A stretch of DNA of 64,000 nucleotides, taken from the NCBI GenBank assembly GCA_964059195.1, contig CAXKWD010000011.1, positions 12,184,451-12,248,450 on the forward strand. The letters are read 5' to 3'. This DNA comes from Ectobius pallidus (lineage: Eukaryota; Arthropoda; Insecta; Blattodea; Ectobiidae). The position numbers were made by a program, and so were the translations under genes. This document shows, piece after piece, positions 24,001 through 34,304 of this stretch. Within the stretch, counting starts at the first letter, position 1; each line of letters starts with the position of its first letter. A model generated the notes under the pieces. It was not told the origin of the DNA. It did no database searches and worked only from the letters and a program-made list of their open reading frames with translations.

Positions 24001-27000
24001 TTCTTCCAAACGCCAAAATTTCATGTAAGGATTTATGAGCTTAATTATTTACGTTATTAAATGCCCTACTAGGTATGGTTCGCTTAATATATATTAAATC
24101 ACCTGCCACAACTCTCATTTTTGGTATACAACCTTCTTCATCTCAATAACTTATCCTCAGTTTGAACTATGTAATCCATTTAATGTGATATGTAACTCAT
24201 AACTCACGCAAATGCCACAGAACACACTTACTCCACAACTTTACTCCACCCCCTGAGTAGGAGTAAATATTGGCCTTATTTACTCCACAACTTACTACGT
24301 TAGTAACGTACTCCGTGTTGGTGCTCTCCACCGCTTGTGGAGTAAGTTCATTTACTCTGGGAGTAAATAAAATTTTTACTTCTTTAGTACATTCCTCTAT
24401 GTTGAAAGCCGCCGAGTTTAGTTTACTCCTGGTTGGTGCACGCCGTCCTTACTAAAAGAGTACGGTTACTAAAAGAGTAGCTTACTAAAGTAGTTAGAAC
24501 TAAAGAAGTAAGGCTTACTAAAAGAGTAAATTGCATGAGTTTGGTGCACGCCACCCTAAGAGTCCATTGTTGAACACCTGCGCTGTTTATATTTAGAAAT
24601 TCGCGTTTTATATAACATTATTGTTTTCTAACTGGCCATTTATTTTTTGTATGTTGAATGAAATAAGCAGAAGTCCGACATTATTAGGCCTACTAACAGT
24701 TAAACGATACTCACTGTGTGAGGTGAGTGAACCTTATATATTTCACTTGTATTACGTGTTCTGTTCTAAACTTTTCAATTTTTAACTACTGAGTATGGAC
24801 ATCTCACCTTTACAAATAGGAGAGATGGCCCACTTCTTTTCCGGGAGAGTTGGCCAACAACTTAAGAGCCATATTTTCAAGATCTTCTAATTTTTTCTAA
24901 CGCGAAATGTAAAAATTTTCACTTAAGACTAATTTCCATTGCTTCTCAATTACTTATTTATTTTTATTGCTAGGGAATTGACATAAACGAACATATTAAT
25001 GCGTATACCTTAATGAAACAATTTTGAAAATCCAATCCGGAAAGATGTATGTAAATAGAGACGACTTTGACAGTGTACCCCTAATTAAATTCATTATTAA
25101 ATTCATTTTCAAAATTATTTATGTGCTTAAAAAGTGGATAGGACTCATGTTTCTATGCCAAAGGTGGCTCCATAATATTGTATTATTTTTCATATTTACG
25201 TTTTCCTGTCTTCAACTAACAAAGTCGAAAGATGGAGATAAATGATGTAGAGGTTAGATGGTATGGTATGCCCGGATGTAGTGGCATGCAGTAGAGTTTA
25301 GTTATCTTTTCAGAAATGTATCAGAACTTTTCAGTTACTCAGAATTGATTCTGTTTTCCAAAATATGTTTATTTTTACGTTGTGATAACTTATTTGGCAC
25401 TTAAATTTATTTTATTTGTATATATTTATTGGAGAAGAGCTAGCTAGTCTTTCTACTTTTTTACCTGTACTTTCTATCTTCGAAAACTGTTCCTATGTCC
25501 TATGGCAATCTCCCCCTGAGACCTCGGGTTAGATGGCCAACGCACCATTTTTTTAAATGTTGGGATTTCTCACCCTAAATTACTTTTTTTCTCCATAAAA
25601 AATTATGCTATAAGAATGTGACATCCAAGGACCTAATTGAACATTTTGCACACGAATTATCTTGAAAATCTTTCAAGTTATTAAGCATTTAAAAAAGCAT
25701 GGCCATCTCACCCGGATTTACCCTAACCCAATGTTATTATAATGTTAATTACATCGTGAAAATCTATTTTCTAAACTTTGACCTTCTAAATATACCTCTC
25801 TGTATTAGTCTTATACCCTGTGAATAAATAAATTCATTTCAATAAGTGGGACTCACTGTAGCATGCATAAGATGTATACAATACGTGGCTTACCATCACG
25901 GAAAGACTGGACTCCGAAAAATTCCAAATCGTCATCCTCACCCTCATCGCTTCTCCCTCGAATGTAAACTGTGGAAAATGTAAGAGAACAATTATTACAA
26001 TTAGACAAGGCCTTAAAAGTTGTGTACTTTTGTCAATCCAGTTCTAATTACGAGTGATATGACATAAATAATTGTTTTTATTTTGTTGAGAATGTAACAG
26101 GCTTATTGCCCAATTATAACATTCTCTTAGGCCTATATTAATTACACCAGTTATACAACACTAATAAACTAAACTAAACTCCGTGGCGCTACATCACCGA
26201 AGGAACAAGGCCTACCACCCAACCGCTGAGTCATCTACCATAGGCAGATGGCAGGATTGGGGGATATGGTCAGCATGCCGACACCCACTGCCGTTAATGG
26301 TGGTTTCCATGACCGGAGCCGCTACGTCTCTATCAAGTAGCTCCTCAAGTGGAATCACGAGGCTGAGTGCACCCCTGCCAGACCTCCCTACCTCAGAAAA
26401 ATCCGAGGAGCTTACGGATATCGAACCCGGACCGACGGATCTGTAGTCAGCGACGCTAACCACAACACCACGCCGGCGGCCAAACTAACACTACAACTTA
26501 GAAAAATACAGAAAAAAGAAACAAGAACTACATACAATATGAAAAATTACACAATGAAAATTACACAATGAAAATTACACAATAAAGGGAACAGATAAAA
26601 AACATAGGTAATATAGGCATAATAGTTTTGGAGGAAACGAAAGTCTTAAATAAAGAAAATGACATGGATCATATTTTAACTATCTCTTTTTAATTATTAC
26701 TATTTTTTAAGTTTTCAGATTTTTATCACACATATTTTTAAATCGCTTATTGTGTGTATTAAATATACCTATATTGCCCATTTTGTGCAATTGATTGTAT
26801 AGACGGAGCATGTTATAAAGAGGAGAATTATTATGTGAGTCAGTGTTTGCTTTCGGAATGAAAAAAGTTTATGCAATTTATAAGATCTATAACTCGGAAC
26901 ATAAAAGATATTTCTTCGCGAATATTAAAATAATCTATTTCGTTATTCAGTAATATATACAAAAATAAGCAAAGTATGCGTGTACGCGCGCTCGTGTGAA

Positions 27001-30000
27001 CAGAATATTCCAGATGATTTGTTTCTATTTAGAGTGTATAAATTATTCATGGAAGGAAATACGTTTAACAGGAGTTATCACATAGTACACAGGCTATCAA
27101 CCAGGATTTAATACTAAATCTGACTGAGTTATAGCACCAATATGTGTTTCCTTTAATGGAACATGCTATGTTTTACACTGAAATGAAATGTTTGCATAGC
27201 TCTTTAGAATAGATTTGATTCTCCTCTCAGTTTTCTTTACATCGAACATATAATCTCCAGGGGACAATACCAGCCGCACTGTGCTAATGGATGATCTGCC
27301 AGGGTATATACTTGTCCTTATTTGAAACCCCAATTTTAAAGAGGGGGTTTTCGGTCAGACATCGTTACAAAACACAGTTAAATCTATAGATATATAAGCA
27401 TTCATGAACCATAGATTATTGTCTCTGTTGGACATTACATGAGAATATTATAGGAGAAAAATTCCTCAGACACTGGGACTTGAACCTAGGACTATTGGCT
27501 ATTCGCGCCAATGCTCTACCAACTGAGCTAAGCCGTAGTTCAATTCACAGCGCCAGATGGAACTCTCTCTAGGAATTTTTCTTCTATAATATTCTCATGT
27601 AATGTCCAACAGAGACAATAATCTGTGGTTCATGAATGCTTATATATCTATCTTGAATGTTAACTGTACAATAACTGTGGGAGCCCGGTCACAAAAATCA
27701 CTACTTAGTGTGCTTCACAGTACTGCATATGACATAGGCTAACTTGTCTGTCTGTGAGGTAGACCATTAGAGCAATTAGTCATAGGAGAGAGGTTCCATC
27801 TGGTGCTGTGAATTGAACTCCGGATTAGCTCAGTTGGTAGAGCATTGGCGCGAAAAGCCAAAGTTCCTGGGTTCAAGTCCCAGCGTCGGAAGAATTTTTC
27901 TCCTTTAGTATTCATACAGTTAAATCTACTAACATTATGTGTCTCCCGGGGTAAGGAATTGAACATGTCCAAGGCAGCAATGTGAAATATTTTTTTCTTT
28001 ATGTCAGTCTAAAATTTGGTGTGTTGACGTGAAAATTGTGCCTAGTTTGATAATTGTGGATCTCTGATCATGTAATTAAATTGCTTTTAACGTTCCCTTT
28101 TTGAATTCGCTTCTTGAAGATCTGTACAGCACTTTTCTTTCTGACGTCATCTGTATTGAGTGAACGCTCAGATAATATAGTAACCTATGGCTGAGTATGT
28201 AGTAAAACAACTTGTTCTGAAGATCAATTGTGACACATTTGCAGAAGTTCTATTAGGAAATGGAACTGAAATGTAACAGAATTGCAATTTTATTTTTAAA
28301 TAAAATCAGGTAAACTGATATAACAAAGTGCCAGTATGTTTTTGTTGAATAAATTATAATTGCAATTATGATATGCAGAAAATAAGTTTTTCTAATCAGA
28401 TTAAAATCGACCAGCGTCAGCAGAACTACAGATTTGTGATACCTTGACAATCGCGCACTCACATAAAAATAAAAACTAAAATAAAAAATATCCATGACAA
28501 ATCGGCCTGCTCCAAGATTTGATCCGGGGAACTCCAGCATTCGAGTCCAAGACGTTACCATTTACCCAACTCAGTCTGTTTGACGGTGTCGTTTGCTAAG
28601 CATAAGTGAAGGAATAGTGTTAACTGTCAAATTATACCGGTAGACAAAAATTAAAAAAGCATGTGACCTTTAATTAGTCGTTACTCTGGTACCGGTAAAC
28701 CGATTAGGTCCAAGATTAATAGGCTTCTGGCCATGGACGTTATAGATGCGTATACCAAGTTTCATGAAAATCCGATAAAGCATATTTGAGTTATGGTTCC
28801 TTTTGTTATATAATACCATAAAAATGCACTAAATTGGGCATGATTCCGGTACCGGCCAACCGATTTGGTCCAATATCAACAAACGTCTTCCCATGGACAT
28901 TATAAATGTGTATACCATGTTTCATAAAAATCCGATAAAGCGTATTTGAGTTATGGCGCGTACAGACACACGGACAGACAGACAAGCAGACGGACGGACA
29001 GACATTTTAAGTCCCGCACACACAATCTCATAAAGTACCATACTGGCACTTAATAACGGAGGACTTCATACTTTTTCGACATAAATAGTGTATATCGGTG
29101 TTGTGACAAGTCTGACGCTTACTACTGAAAGAAAACAATAGCAAGCCTTCAAAGGAAACCATAGTAAACAAGATAAGCTAAATCAATTAGTTTTACTTCA
29201 GCATAATACCTAATTAGACCAGTGTTATTATATGCCAGTGAAACGTGGACCATTACAAACACCAACGAGAATATTCTCCAATGTTTTAAAAATAAAATGT
29301 TGAGAAGAATATATGGCGCAGTGTGTGACAACGAGGTATACAGAAGACGGTACAACCATGAACTATATGCACTCTTTATGGATACTGAAATCAGTAAGTA
29401 TGTCAAAGTTAAGTTAAGATGGGCAGGACATGTAATCAGAAAAGAGGAAGTTGAAATACCGAAGAGGACACTCATAATACAACCGGAGGGAAGAAGGGAA
29501 GACCAAGAACGCGGTGGATAGACGAGGTGAATGGTGATGCTAGAAGTTATGGAATGAGGAATTGGAAGATGACAGCACTTGCCCGTGACAGATGGAGAAC
29601 CTTTCTTGGGAAGGCCAAGACCCAGTGATGGGTTGTCGAGCCGATGATGATGATGATGATGATTATTATGATGATTAATACTTAATTAACGTTCCATCAG
29701 TTACAAGACCACATTTTGGAAAACGAATATCCAGAAAACCACATCTTAAGGATAATCAATCTTACAAGCAGGGACGCAGCCAGGATTTGGTTCGGGATAT
29801 GCCCAATGCGATACTACACCGATTTTTAAAAAAATGAAGTTTTCACATTTTATTTTAACGTCTTTTTTTTTCAATTACAAACGAAATAGCTTTTTAAACA
29901 CAATCATACTTTATACTGTTCTAAAATATGGTAATAATATGTTCTAAAATTTGGTAAGTACAGTACTGTTTTTCTAATATAGAATGTCATAAGGATAATA

Positions 30001-31761
30001 GAATACTTTATTTCAGAATACTAAATGAGAAATAAATTTAATTTAGTGAAACGAAAAGAGATTACACAAATAACGGATGCATTATACCTTTACCTTAAGT
30101 AATACTTTTTTAAAAAAAATGAAACATTGGATTCATAGTGACTAAATAAGACTACATTTTAACTCTTTCAAAATGTTTACTTATCTAAAATAGTCTTATA
30201 CAAAATGGTTAAAAGAATGGTGTTTTAAACTAAGTTATACAATTAAAACGACAATTTAATTTGCTAAAGTAAAAATATAAATAAAAAGCTTCGCTAATGG
30301 GTTTAACTAATGGTATATTCTAACGCCCGAATACGCTCCCATTACATAATATACCTAGGTACTATATGATTTTTCTAGTTAACAATTCTATTTCAGAATT
30401 TAAGTGTTTACCGTATTCAATTTTAATTTCGTCTCTTTTTTTCCATTTCGGGAGGGGTCCGGGCCCTGTGTGTAAATATCGTATGAGCAATATTATCTAC
30501 AAGCTTTGGAATGTCTGCAGTATAGTATTTTTAAAAATGAATCCATGGAGAGTAATGTTTTATATTATCGTTTACATTAAATATTTAAAAAAAACTATTA
30601 ACGTTAAATCAGTGATTATAGGTAGTGTTGTTCATACAGAATTAACAAATAGATAGAAAAAGAATAATTCAGAAATATTGATATTTGTGGAAGTTATGAC
30701 GAAATCTGCAAACCGAAAAATGGGGGTCAATATTTCACTTACACATTGTTGCATATTTTTTATTTATTTATTATCGCATAGTGAAGTGTTAGGCCTATGA
30801 TTGGACGAGTGTGTTTACACAAACACACACACTACAATCGTACTTTTTCGTTATGTGTGATTCATTACTCATTTTAATAACCTATACGGCATTGCTTTCA
30901 TTAACCTTATCCCTGCTAACATATTATTCACTGTGCAATTTGTTGGTGCTGAATTAAAATGGAAATTTATTTTGTAATCATAAATGAACGATCTCAACTT
31001 GTCAGTGCACTGATTTTTAATTTTTTTGACATAGTTTTTCTTATTATTACAGGAAGCAAGTTTTCCACACTATAGCGATTCGAAAAAAATACATTGATTT
31101 TTACGACCCACCCTAATATATACGTCTGTAGCAGTGAAAAGGTTAAGTGGTGACATACACTCACAGAATTCAAGGGTTGGGACGCTGAAATTCCGTACGC
31201 TATTATACTATTGGCGAGAGGGAACGCCCACTAACTCCCGCAGACGGGGGTACGCGATGCACGGTAGAAGTTTGGCGGCTTCGTCTCTGGTTCCCCTTTA
31301 TATATGCTATGTTTTTTTATATTTATATCGGTATACATAGTGAAAAACAAAAACTTCTTTGCCTATTGATTACCATGTTAAAGATAAATAATTGGCACAA
31401 AACATACTGTAAAGCTTTGTCACATATTTGTGCTAAGGTTAGTATTACAGATTTTTCTACATGTATGGGTCCTTTATAAAATGAAATGAATGGTTTATTG
31501 AATCTAAATTGAAGAAAATTAAACATTAGTTCTTCCTTCGCCTCAAATATAAAAATAATATTAAAAATATATGTACTTACACACTCCCAAATGTCTGTTC
31601 GGCCCTTCGGGTCGTCTAGCGAAGAAGCCAGCGCAACAAGAAAAAAATTGCTCGAAGATCGCAAAGATATGGCCAAGATAAAAATATGTAACAAAAATGT
31701 CGTACATTCCCCAGACGATTTCTGCAACCAAGTCGCAGATGTTCCTCCAATTCACACACAT
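17633..31761 (-). CDS. Gene A: four-exon paralogue of unknown function
   Basis: Four exons, 31,761-31,581, 25,968-25,894, 19,694-19,633 and 17,872-17,633, join to 558 nt (185 codons plus stop). Every intron is GT-AG and the phases (1, 1, 0) agree. The N-terminus starts MCVNWRNICDLV and is hydrophobic and aromatic through about residue 46 (a weak membrane or amphipathic segment with a cysteine pair). An acidic part follows (RSDEGEDDDLEF), then a Pro/Gly linker (LAGPSGV), an acidic Ser-rich patch (SDSSDEDT) and a C-terminal helical stretch (MSKRMANMLRNQENYM). Gene B is the paralogue in the duplicated block. Relative to B, one base is missing near residue 165 of A, giving a different C-terminus. 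I do not recognise the family. Introns are full of transposons. Whether A is expressed or decaying is unknown. Confidence 0.72.
17950..18017. repeat. (TTA)n microsatellite (copy A)
   Basis: About 22 TTA units in intron 3 of gene A. The orthologous, shorter array is at 45,067-45,112. Confidence 0.95.
18880..19325. repeat. Degenerate ~37-bp minisatellite (copy A)
   Basis: The words CATTGTGAAC and TTGGAAATGAACATAAC recur about every 36-38 bp, roughly eleven times, with heavy divergence between units. It lies in intron 3 of gene A; a matching array lies at 46,235-46,690 in gene B. Confidence 0.82.
19633..19694 (-). CDS. Gene A exon 3
   Basis: 62 nt with acceptor TGTTACAG and donor GTAAGT. Codes for TTLPEEMLAGPSGVTPKQYD after the split alanine codon. 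Same length as the gene B exon. Confidence 0.72.
19836..20743. repeat. Possible TIR element with GCACGGT...TTTGGTT ends
   Basis: The left end AACCAAAGATGAAGCTACCG...CCGTGCAT (19,836-19,871) is matched in inverse by ATGCACGGTAGAAG...CTTCATCTTTGGT (20,709-20,743). Copy B has only the left arm (47,195-47,230). A SINE sits inside. TSD and coding content are not evident, so the call is tentative. Confidence 0.42.
19912..20212 (-). mobile_element. tRNA-derived SINE, family 3, private to copy A
   Basis: Minus-strand head with a tRNA-like A-box and a B-box (complement of GGGTTTGATCCC), followed by a body with GTAGTCGATGGGTTTTTCAG. Copy B lacks it at the corresponding place (around 47,230-47,380). 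Confidence 0.75.
20801..21419. mobile_element. Foldback element with ~190-bp inverted arms
   Basis: Left arm 20,801-20,999 and right arm about 21,217-21,419 are inverted copies (shared words TGAAAAATAGGTGAAGT, CAATGAATTG, TAACTATTACAGTTAATGGG, CAAAATGGCAGCCAAA). The centre is about 215 bp of AT-rich sequence. There is no coding capacity and no clear TSD. Copy B lacks it. Confidence 0.85.
21473..21780 (+). mobile_element. tRNA-derived SINE, family 1, private to copy A
   Basis: A-box TAGCATAGTGGTTGAGGC, B-box GGGTTCGATTCCC, and the same body as 15,503 (CCTAATCCTTCTGGTGGAAC, GGGAGCCTCAACCTCCTGGA), ending at CTTTACTTACTTTTAC. Confidence 0.86.
21943..25723. mobile_element. Tc1/mariner-type (pogo-like?) element split by a Harbinger
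   Basis: The ends GGGTAATTCCGGGAGAGACG and, inverted, GGGTAAATCCGGGTGAGATG are a 27-bp TIR with four mismatches, flanked by TA (21,941-21,942; 25,724-25,725). Subterminal GGAGAGATGGCC-type words recur near 24,822 and 25,520. Without the inner element it is about 1.27 kb. No transposase could be read. The pogo-like label is inference from TA target and TIR style. Confidence 0.72.
22054..24556. mobile_element. PIF/Harbinger-type transposon, nested
   Basis: The ends GGGTGGCGTGCACCA are perfect inverted repeats over 15 bp and are flanked by TAA (22,051-22,053; 24,557-24,559), the 3-bp TWA target of PIF/Harbinger. Subterminal regions carry many ACTAAAGTAGTA and ACTAAAAGAGTA words in both orientations. 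The 2.5-kb interior has only short frames. A minus-strand basic stretch near 23,100-23,340 may be a relic of an accessory protein, but no transposase signature is readable. Confidence 0.85.
25894..25968 (-). CDS. Gene A exon 2
   Basis: 75 nt; acceptor CATTTTCCACAG, donor GTAAGC. Encodes the acidic part YIRGRSDEGEDDDLEFFG. The gene B exon is 6 nt shorter, an in-frame difference. Confidence 0.72.
26178..26481 (-). mobile_element. tRNA-derived SINE, family 2, private to copy A
   Basis: Complement shows head GCCGGCGTGGTGTTGTGGTT, a B-box, the CTCGGATTTTTCTGAGGTAG block and the 3' CCACGGAG end. Copy B has an empty site near 48,350. Confidence 0.84.
27386..27915. mobile_element. tRNA-like repeat with two opposed heads and 12-bp TSD
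   Basis: Flanked by ACAGTTAAATCT on both sides (27,374-27,385 and 27,916-27,927); copy B has the word once, so the boundaries are exact. One tRNA-like head is on minus (complement TTAGCTCAGTTGGTAGAGCA), the other on plus (27,819-27,890). Around the first head an inverted repeat of about 85 bp runs from 27,386 to 27,655. A TSD of this length points to target-primed retrotransposition. It is related to 62,258 and 12,912. Confidence 0.8.
27819..27890 (+). pseudogene. tRNA-like head (Phe-type anticodon loop), likely SINE part
   Basis: 72 nt fold as a tRNA: D-arm AGCTCAGTTGGTAGAGC, anticodon stem TTGGC/GCCAA with loop GCGAAAA (GAA would be Phe), T-arm CTGGGTTCAAGTCCCAG. The acceptor stem TCCGGAT/CGTCGGA has two mismatches next to the D-arm. 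It lies inside a repeat family, so it is treated as a tRNA-derived repeat rather than a working gene. Confidence 0.55.
28440..29040. repeat. Copy A-only repeat block with two ~165-bp units and (GACA)n
   Basis: Two diverged tandem units start near 28,674 and 28,843 (shared ACCGATT.GGTCCAA, CCATGGAC.TTATA, TTTCAT.AAAATCCGATAAAG, TATTTGAGTTATGG), followed by a GACAGACA microsatellite at about 28,968-29,006. At 28,490-28,600 a minus-strand tRNA-like stretch may be the head of the element. Copy B lacks the whole block. Confidence 0.6.
29215..29670 (+). pseudogene. LINE 3' end (copy A)
   Basis: Plus strand encodes YASETWTITNTNENILQCF, MLRRIYGAV and LRWAGHVIRKEE, the C-terminal tail of an arthropod non-LTR RT, then GRREDQERGG with a frameshift and RWID. 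It ends in a (GAT)n tail at 29,642-29,670, typical of RTE-like LINEs. Orthologue at 51,175. Confidence 0.87.
30905..31142. mobile_element. piggyBac-like MITE with TTAA target
   Basis: Ends CCTTATCCCTGCTA and, inverted, CCTTTTCACTGCTA (12 of 14 identical), flanked by TTAA at 30,901-30,904 and 31,143-31,146. Copy B has the empty site CATTAAGTGG near 53,617, so the 238-bp insertion is precise. No coding capacity. Confidence 0.9.
31581..31761 (-). CDS. Gene A exon 1 (coding part)
   Basis: Starts with ATG in TCAAGATGT context, 60 codons plus one base, donor GTAAGT. Encodes the hydrophobic N-terminus and RPEGPNRHLGV. The gene B exon is 18 nt longer. The conserved stretch GCGCTTATCAAG lies just before the ATG in both genes. 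No clear TATA box was seen upstream. Confidence 0.7.
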
Positions 31762-32102
31762 CTTGATAAGCGCCTAAGACTCTACTGAATGGACACTTCC
31801 CGGATCAATTGCAGAACTAATGGACTGAGCTAATGTTTTAACCACACTAACTGCTAATTGTTTGTCTAGTCTATTGTTCTGCTTAACTCAAAACTTATAA
31901 TAACTTCGTTTTGACTGTGGGATTTCTCATTGATTTGAGTTCACAGAAGTGAGAAGTGCTTCACTTGTGAACAGTATTGTAACAAGATCTCTTCATAGGA
32001 GTACGTCTCAATTCTCTGAAATAAACAGTGTCAAAGGAAATAATCCACTTTAGAACTATCAACATTTATATTTGTTGCCATGAACATTTCAAGGGTTATA
32101 AG

Positions 32103-32644
32103 CAGGGCCCGGATTCTAATGACATGTCATCTTTTTATTGACGCTGCCTAGACAATGCCAACTTGTAGATAAATCCTAATCATGGCCTCTAGATTATAGA
32201 AATATATTTTTATTAGGTAATTTTTTGTCATTTTATGCAATTTTATATTTTTAGGGAATTTATTTCAATTTTACATTTTTTTTTGTCATTTTCGTGAAAT
32301 TTCCTTCCTTATTTTGTCATTTTTATGCATTTGATACATGGCTAGGTTACTATAATGCAACATTTTTGTAGAGTCTACTTTTAAAAATAATTTTCTGATT
32401 TTTCTTCTCAAATATTCCAATCAAGAACAAACTTTTTAGACCTACAATATCCTTTCTACATTTAAATTTTTCAGAATTATGTAGAAACTAATCTATAACT
32501 TTGTGTGCACAATAATAATTTTTATAAATAAAATATCAGTTTTGTGGTCATTCTTTGTAATCATTAAGCCATTTTCTTTAAAATTTAGGGTCATTTTATA
32601 GGTCATTTTTGAAACAATTTTAGGTCATCAGAATCCGGGCCCTG
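32103..32644. mobile_element. hAT MITE (GGGCCCGGAT family), private to copy A
   Basis: Begins CAGGGCCCGGATTCTAATGA, ends TCAGAATCCGGGCCCTG, flanked by GTTATAAG at 32,095-32,102 and 32,645-32,652. The empty site in copy B is at 54,908. Sister of 7,841-8,302. Confidence 0.95.
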
Positions 32645-32827
32645 GTTATAAGTTGTTTATAATTATGGTACAATTTATTGTCACACTCTCTGCACTGTAA
32701 GGTGGAAGGTCCTGAGATCAATCCTCACTAATCTAATTAGTTAGTTTTACTATTCCTAAAAGTTCTGGTAGTAACGTGCCCTCGGGTGTTTCACCTTGCA
32801 ACAGAAACAGTTATCGGAGCAATCTGT

Positions 32828-33000
32828 GAGCCAAGGTATGCCAATATGTTTTCCAGTGTCCCGGAATTGTGTCCCTCAAGAGTTCTCTTACATCCCTTTA
32901 AGTCTACGGATATGCGACTATCGTATATTATCGACCTTGGCCGGGATCGAACCAGCGAACTTCGGATGTTTCAATTGTATAGCAGTAAGAGATGTTCTCT
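32828..33000 (-). mobile_element. tRNA-derived SINE remnant, family 6 (copy A)
   Basis: Minus-strand B-box (complement of GGGATCGAACC) next to ACTTCGGATGTTTCA, with a body to 32,828. It is present at 55,047-55,215 in copy B, hence older than the duplication. Confidence 0.6.
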
Positions 33001-33640
33001 TTACCGGGTAAAATCCTATTTGATGGAAAAATCTTTTATGATTTTGAGAAACAAAAATCACTCCCTACATCTTTAAATTAGCAGGCTGTTTTTATAAAAA
33101 AATCGCAAATGGATGTTGGTAACACTGGACAATGGGATTTTAAAATATTTTAATTACAAATAACTAATTTTATAAATTACGTACTTATCCCTGTACATGA
33201 AAATGAAGTACAGTATAAGCAAATTTGTACGCTATAGCGATTCAAGGAATGGTTTAGCATCACAGTTCGTTGTTGTAATTTCTTACCAGTATCAGTGAGA
33301 CGCCTTTGGGGCAGCAAAACTCAAATTGACGAACAGAAATGTTGAAAATAAGTGTAATGAAAAGTTGATAGCCTTCAATGCAATATGTTATATTTATGTT
33401 TTAATTTAATTAATTTTTATTTTTATATTGCCTAAAACGTTGAATTTACCCAATTTTATAAATAAAAATGTTATAATAATGTATTTTGGTCCCTCTCTCA
33501 ACCTTGATTTTATTCCTTTTTGTTGAATTGAAAAATCGAAATCGAAAAGCAAATATCGATATCAGGATATTATCGGAACCGAAATAACGATGTCAAAATA
33601 TTGGATATACAAACAAAATAATAAAATATATTATTTGTGT

Positions 33641-33993
33641 TCATCTTACACCCTCATTTAATTAATAATCTTTGTTGGTTTGACTTTAACTACAGTTTAT
33701 TCTTGTTGTATAATTTTGTTCTTATATCACCTATAATACACAGAGTACCCTGGTTTAAAATCATAAAATTATTTCTAGTTGAATTAGACCTAATTTTCTT
33801 TTTTACGTCTTTGTATAATATATTTGCTTTTTTTTCCTATTCCTTATGTATGAATATTAAAAACAGTAAAATTTACTAAAACAAACAGCGTGTTAAAAGT
33901 GTATTATAATATAAGAAAAAATATAGTACAAGAATAAACTGGAGTTAAAAGCAACCATCAAAGATATTAATTAAATCAGGGTATAAGGTGGAC
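33641..33993. mobile_element. Foldback MITE with ~80-bp inverted arms (copy A)
   Basis: Left TCATCTTACACCCTCATTTA and right complement CCACCTTATACCCTGATTTA start arms that stay complementary for about 80 bp (to CAGTTTATTCTTGT). Present in both copies (56,075-56,429) and nearly identical between them. Confidence 0.78.
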
Positions 33994-34142
33994 TGGAATA
34001 TTATATTTCATTATAATACCACCCTCATTGGAAAAATGAAGTTCATTAATACAAAAAAATATAGGTAATATTAATATCGAAATCTCATCCCTAATCTGTA
34101 GTTGTCAATAACCACCTGTGCTGGGAGATAGGAGGGAGTGCC

Positions 34143-34304
34143 CAGTGGCGGACGCAGAGGGGGGGATAGGGGGGTTGCATCCACTCCCGAAATTTGAAAA
34201 AAAGGCTATATATGTACTCTAAGTGGCCAGTTTTATAAACTAATTTTATATGTAAGTTGAAAGTCAAATCCCCCCCCCGAAAAAAAGTTCTGCGTCCGCC
34301 ACTG
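34143..34304. mobile_element. hAT MITE, 162 bp, private to copy A
   Basis: Ends CAGTGGCGGACGCAGA in inverted repeat, flanked by GGAGTGCC at 34,135-34,142 and 34,305-34,312, an exact 8-bp TSD. Copy B lacks it. Confidence 0.93.

Larger units (their letters stand above)
27293..28085 (-). pseudogene. LINE C-terminal fragment, interrupted (copy A)
   Basis: Orthologous to 49,140-49,465. The minus strand encodes the tail of a jockey/CR1-type reverse transcriptase ORF, seen clearly in copy B (YIFQCLTYVK, SEIHNYQTRH, RLTKRKEM). Here it is split by the tRNA-like insertion 27,386-27,915. Confidence 0.6.

Noticed and set aside
23847..24038. Open frame of 63 codons inside the Harbinger element
   Set aside because: Looks mildly protein-like but has no recognisable transposase or DNA-binding signature and no splice context.
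27819..27890. Functional tRNA-Phe gene
   Set aside because: Two acceptor-stem mismatches and membership of a dispersed repeat family make it a SINE-like head.
29770..30475. hAT element from CAGGGACGCAGCC to GGGCCCTG
   Set aside because: The ends look hAT-like, but the flanks do not form an 8-bp duplication and only the right end is present in copy B.
33284..33345. Additional upstream exon of gene A with donor GTAAGA (and 55,723 region in B)
   Set aside because: Open and conserved, but no acceptor is visible, the phase does not fit exon 1 and the B donor is weak.
33637..33879. 80-codon hydrophobic frame conserved as 56,071-56,286
   Set aside because: Conserved only because the DNA tract is nearly identical; it overlaps a foldback arm and composition alone explains the hydrophobicity. 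A one-base indel changes its end between copies.
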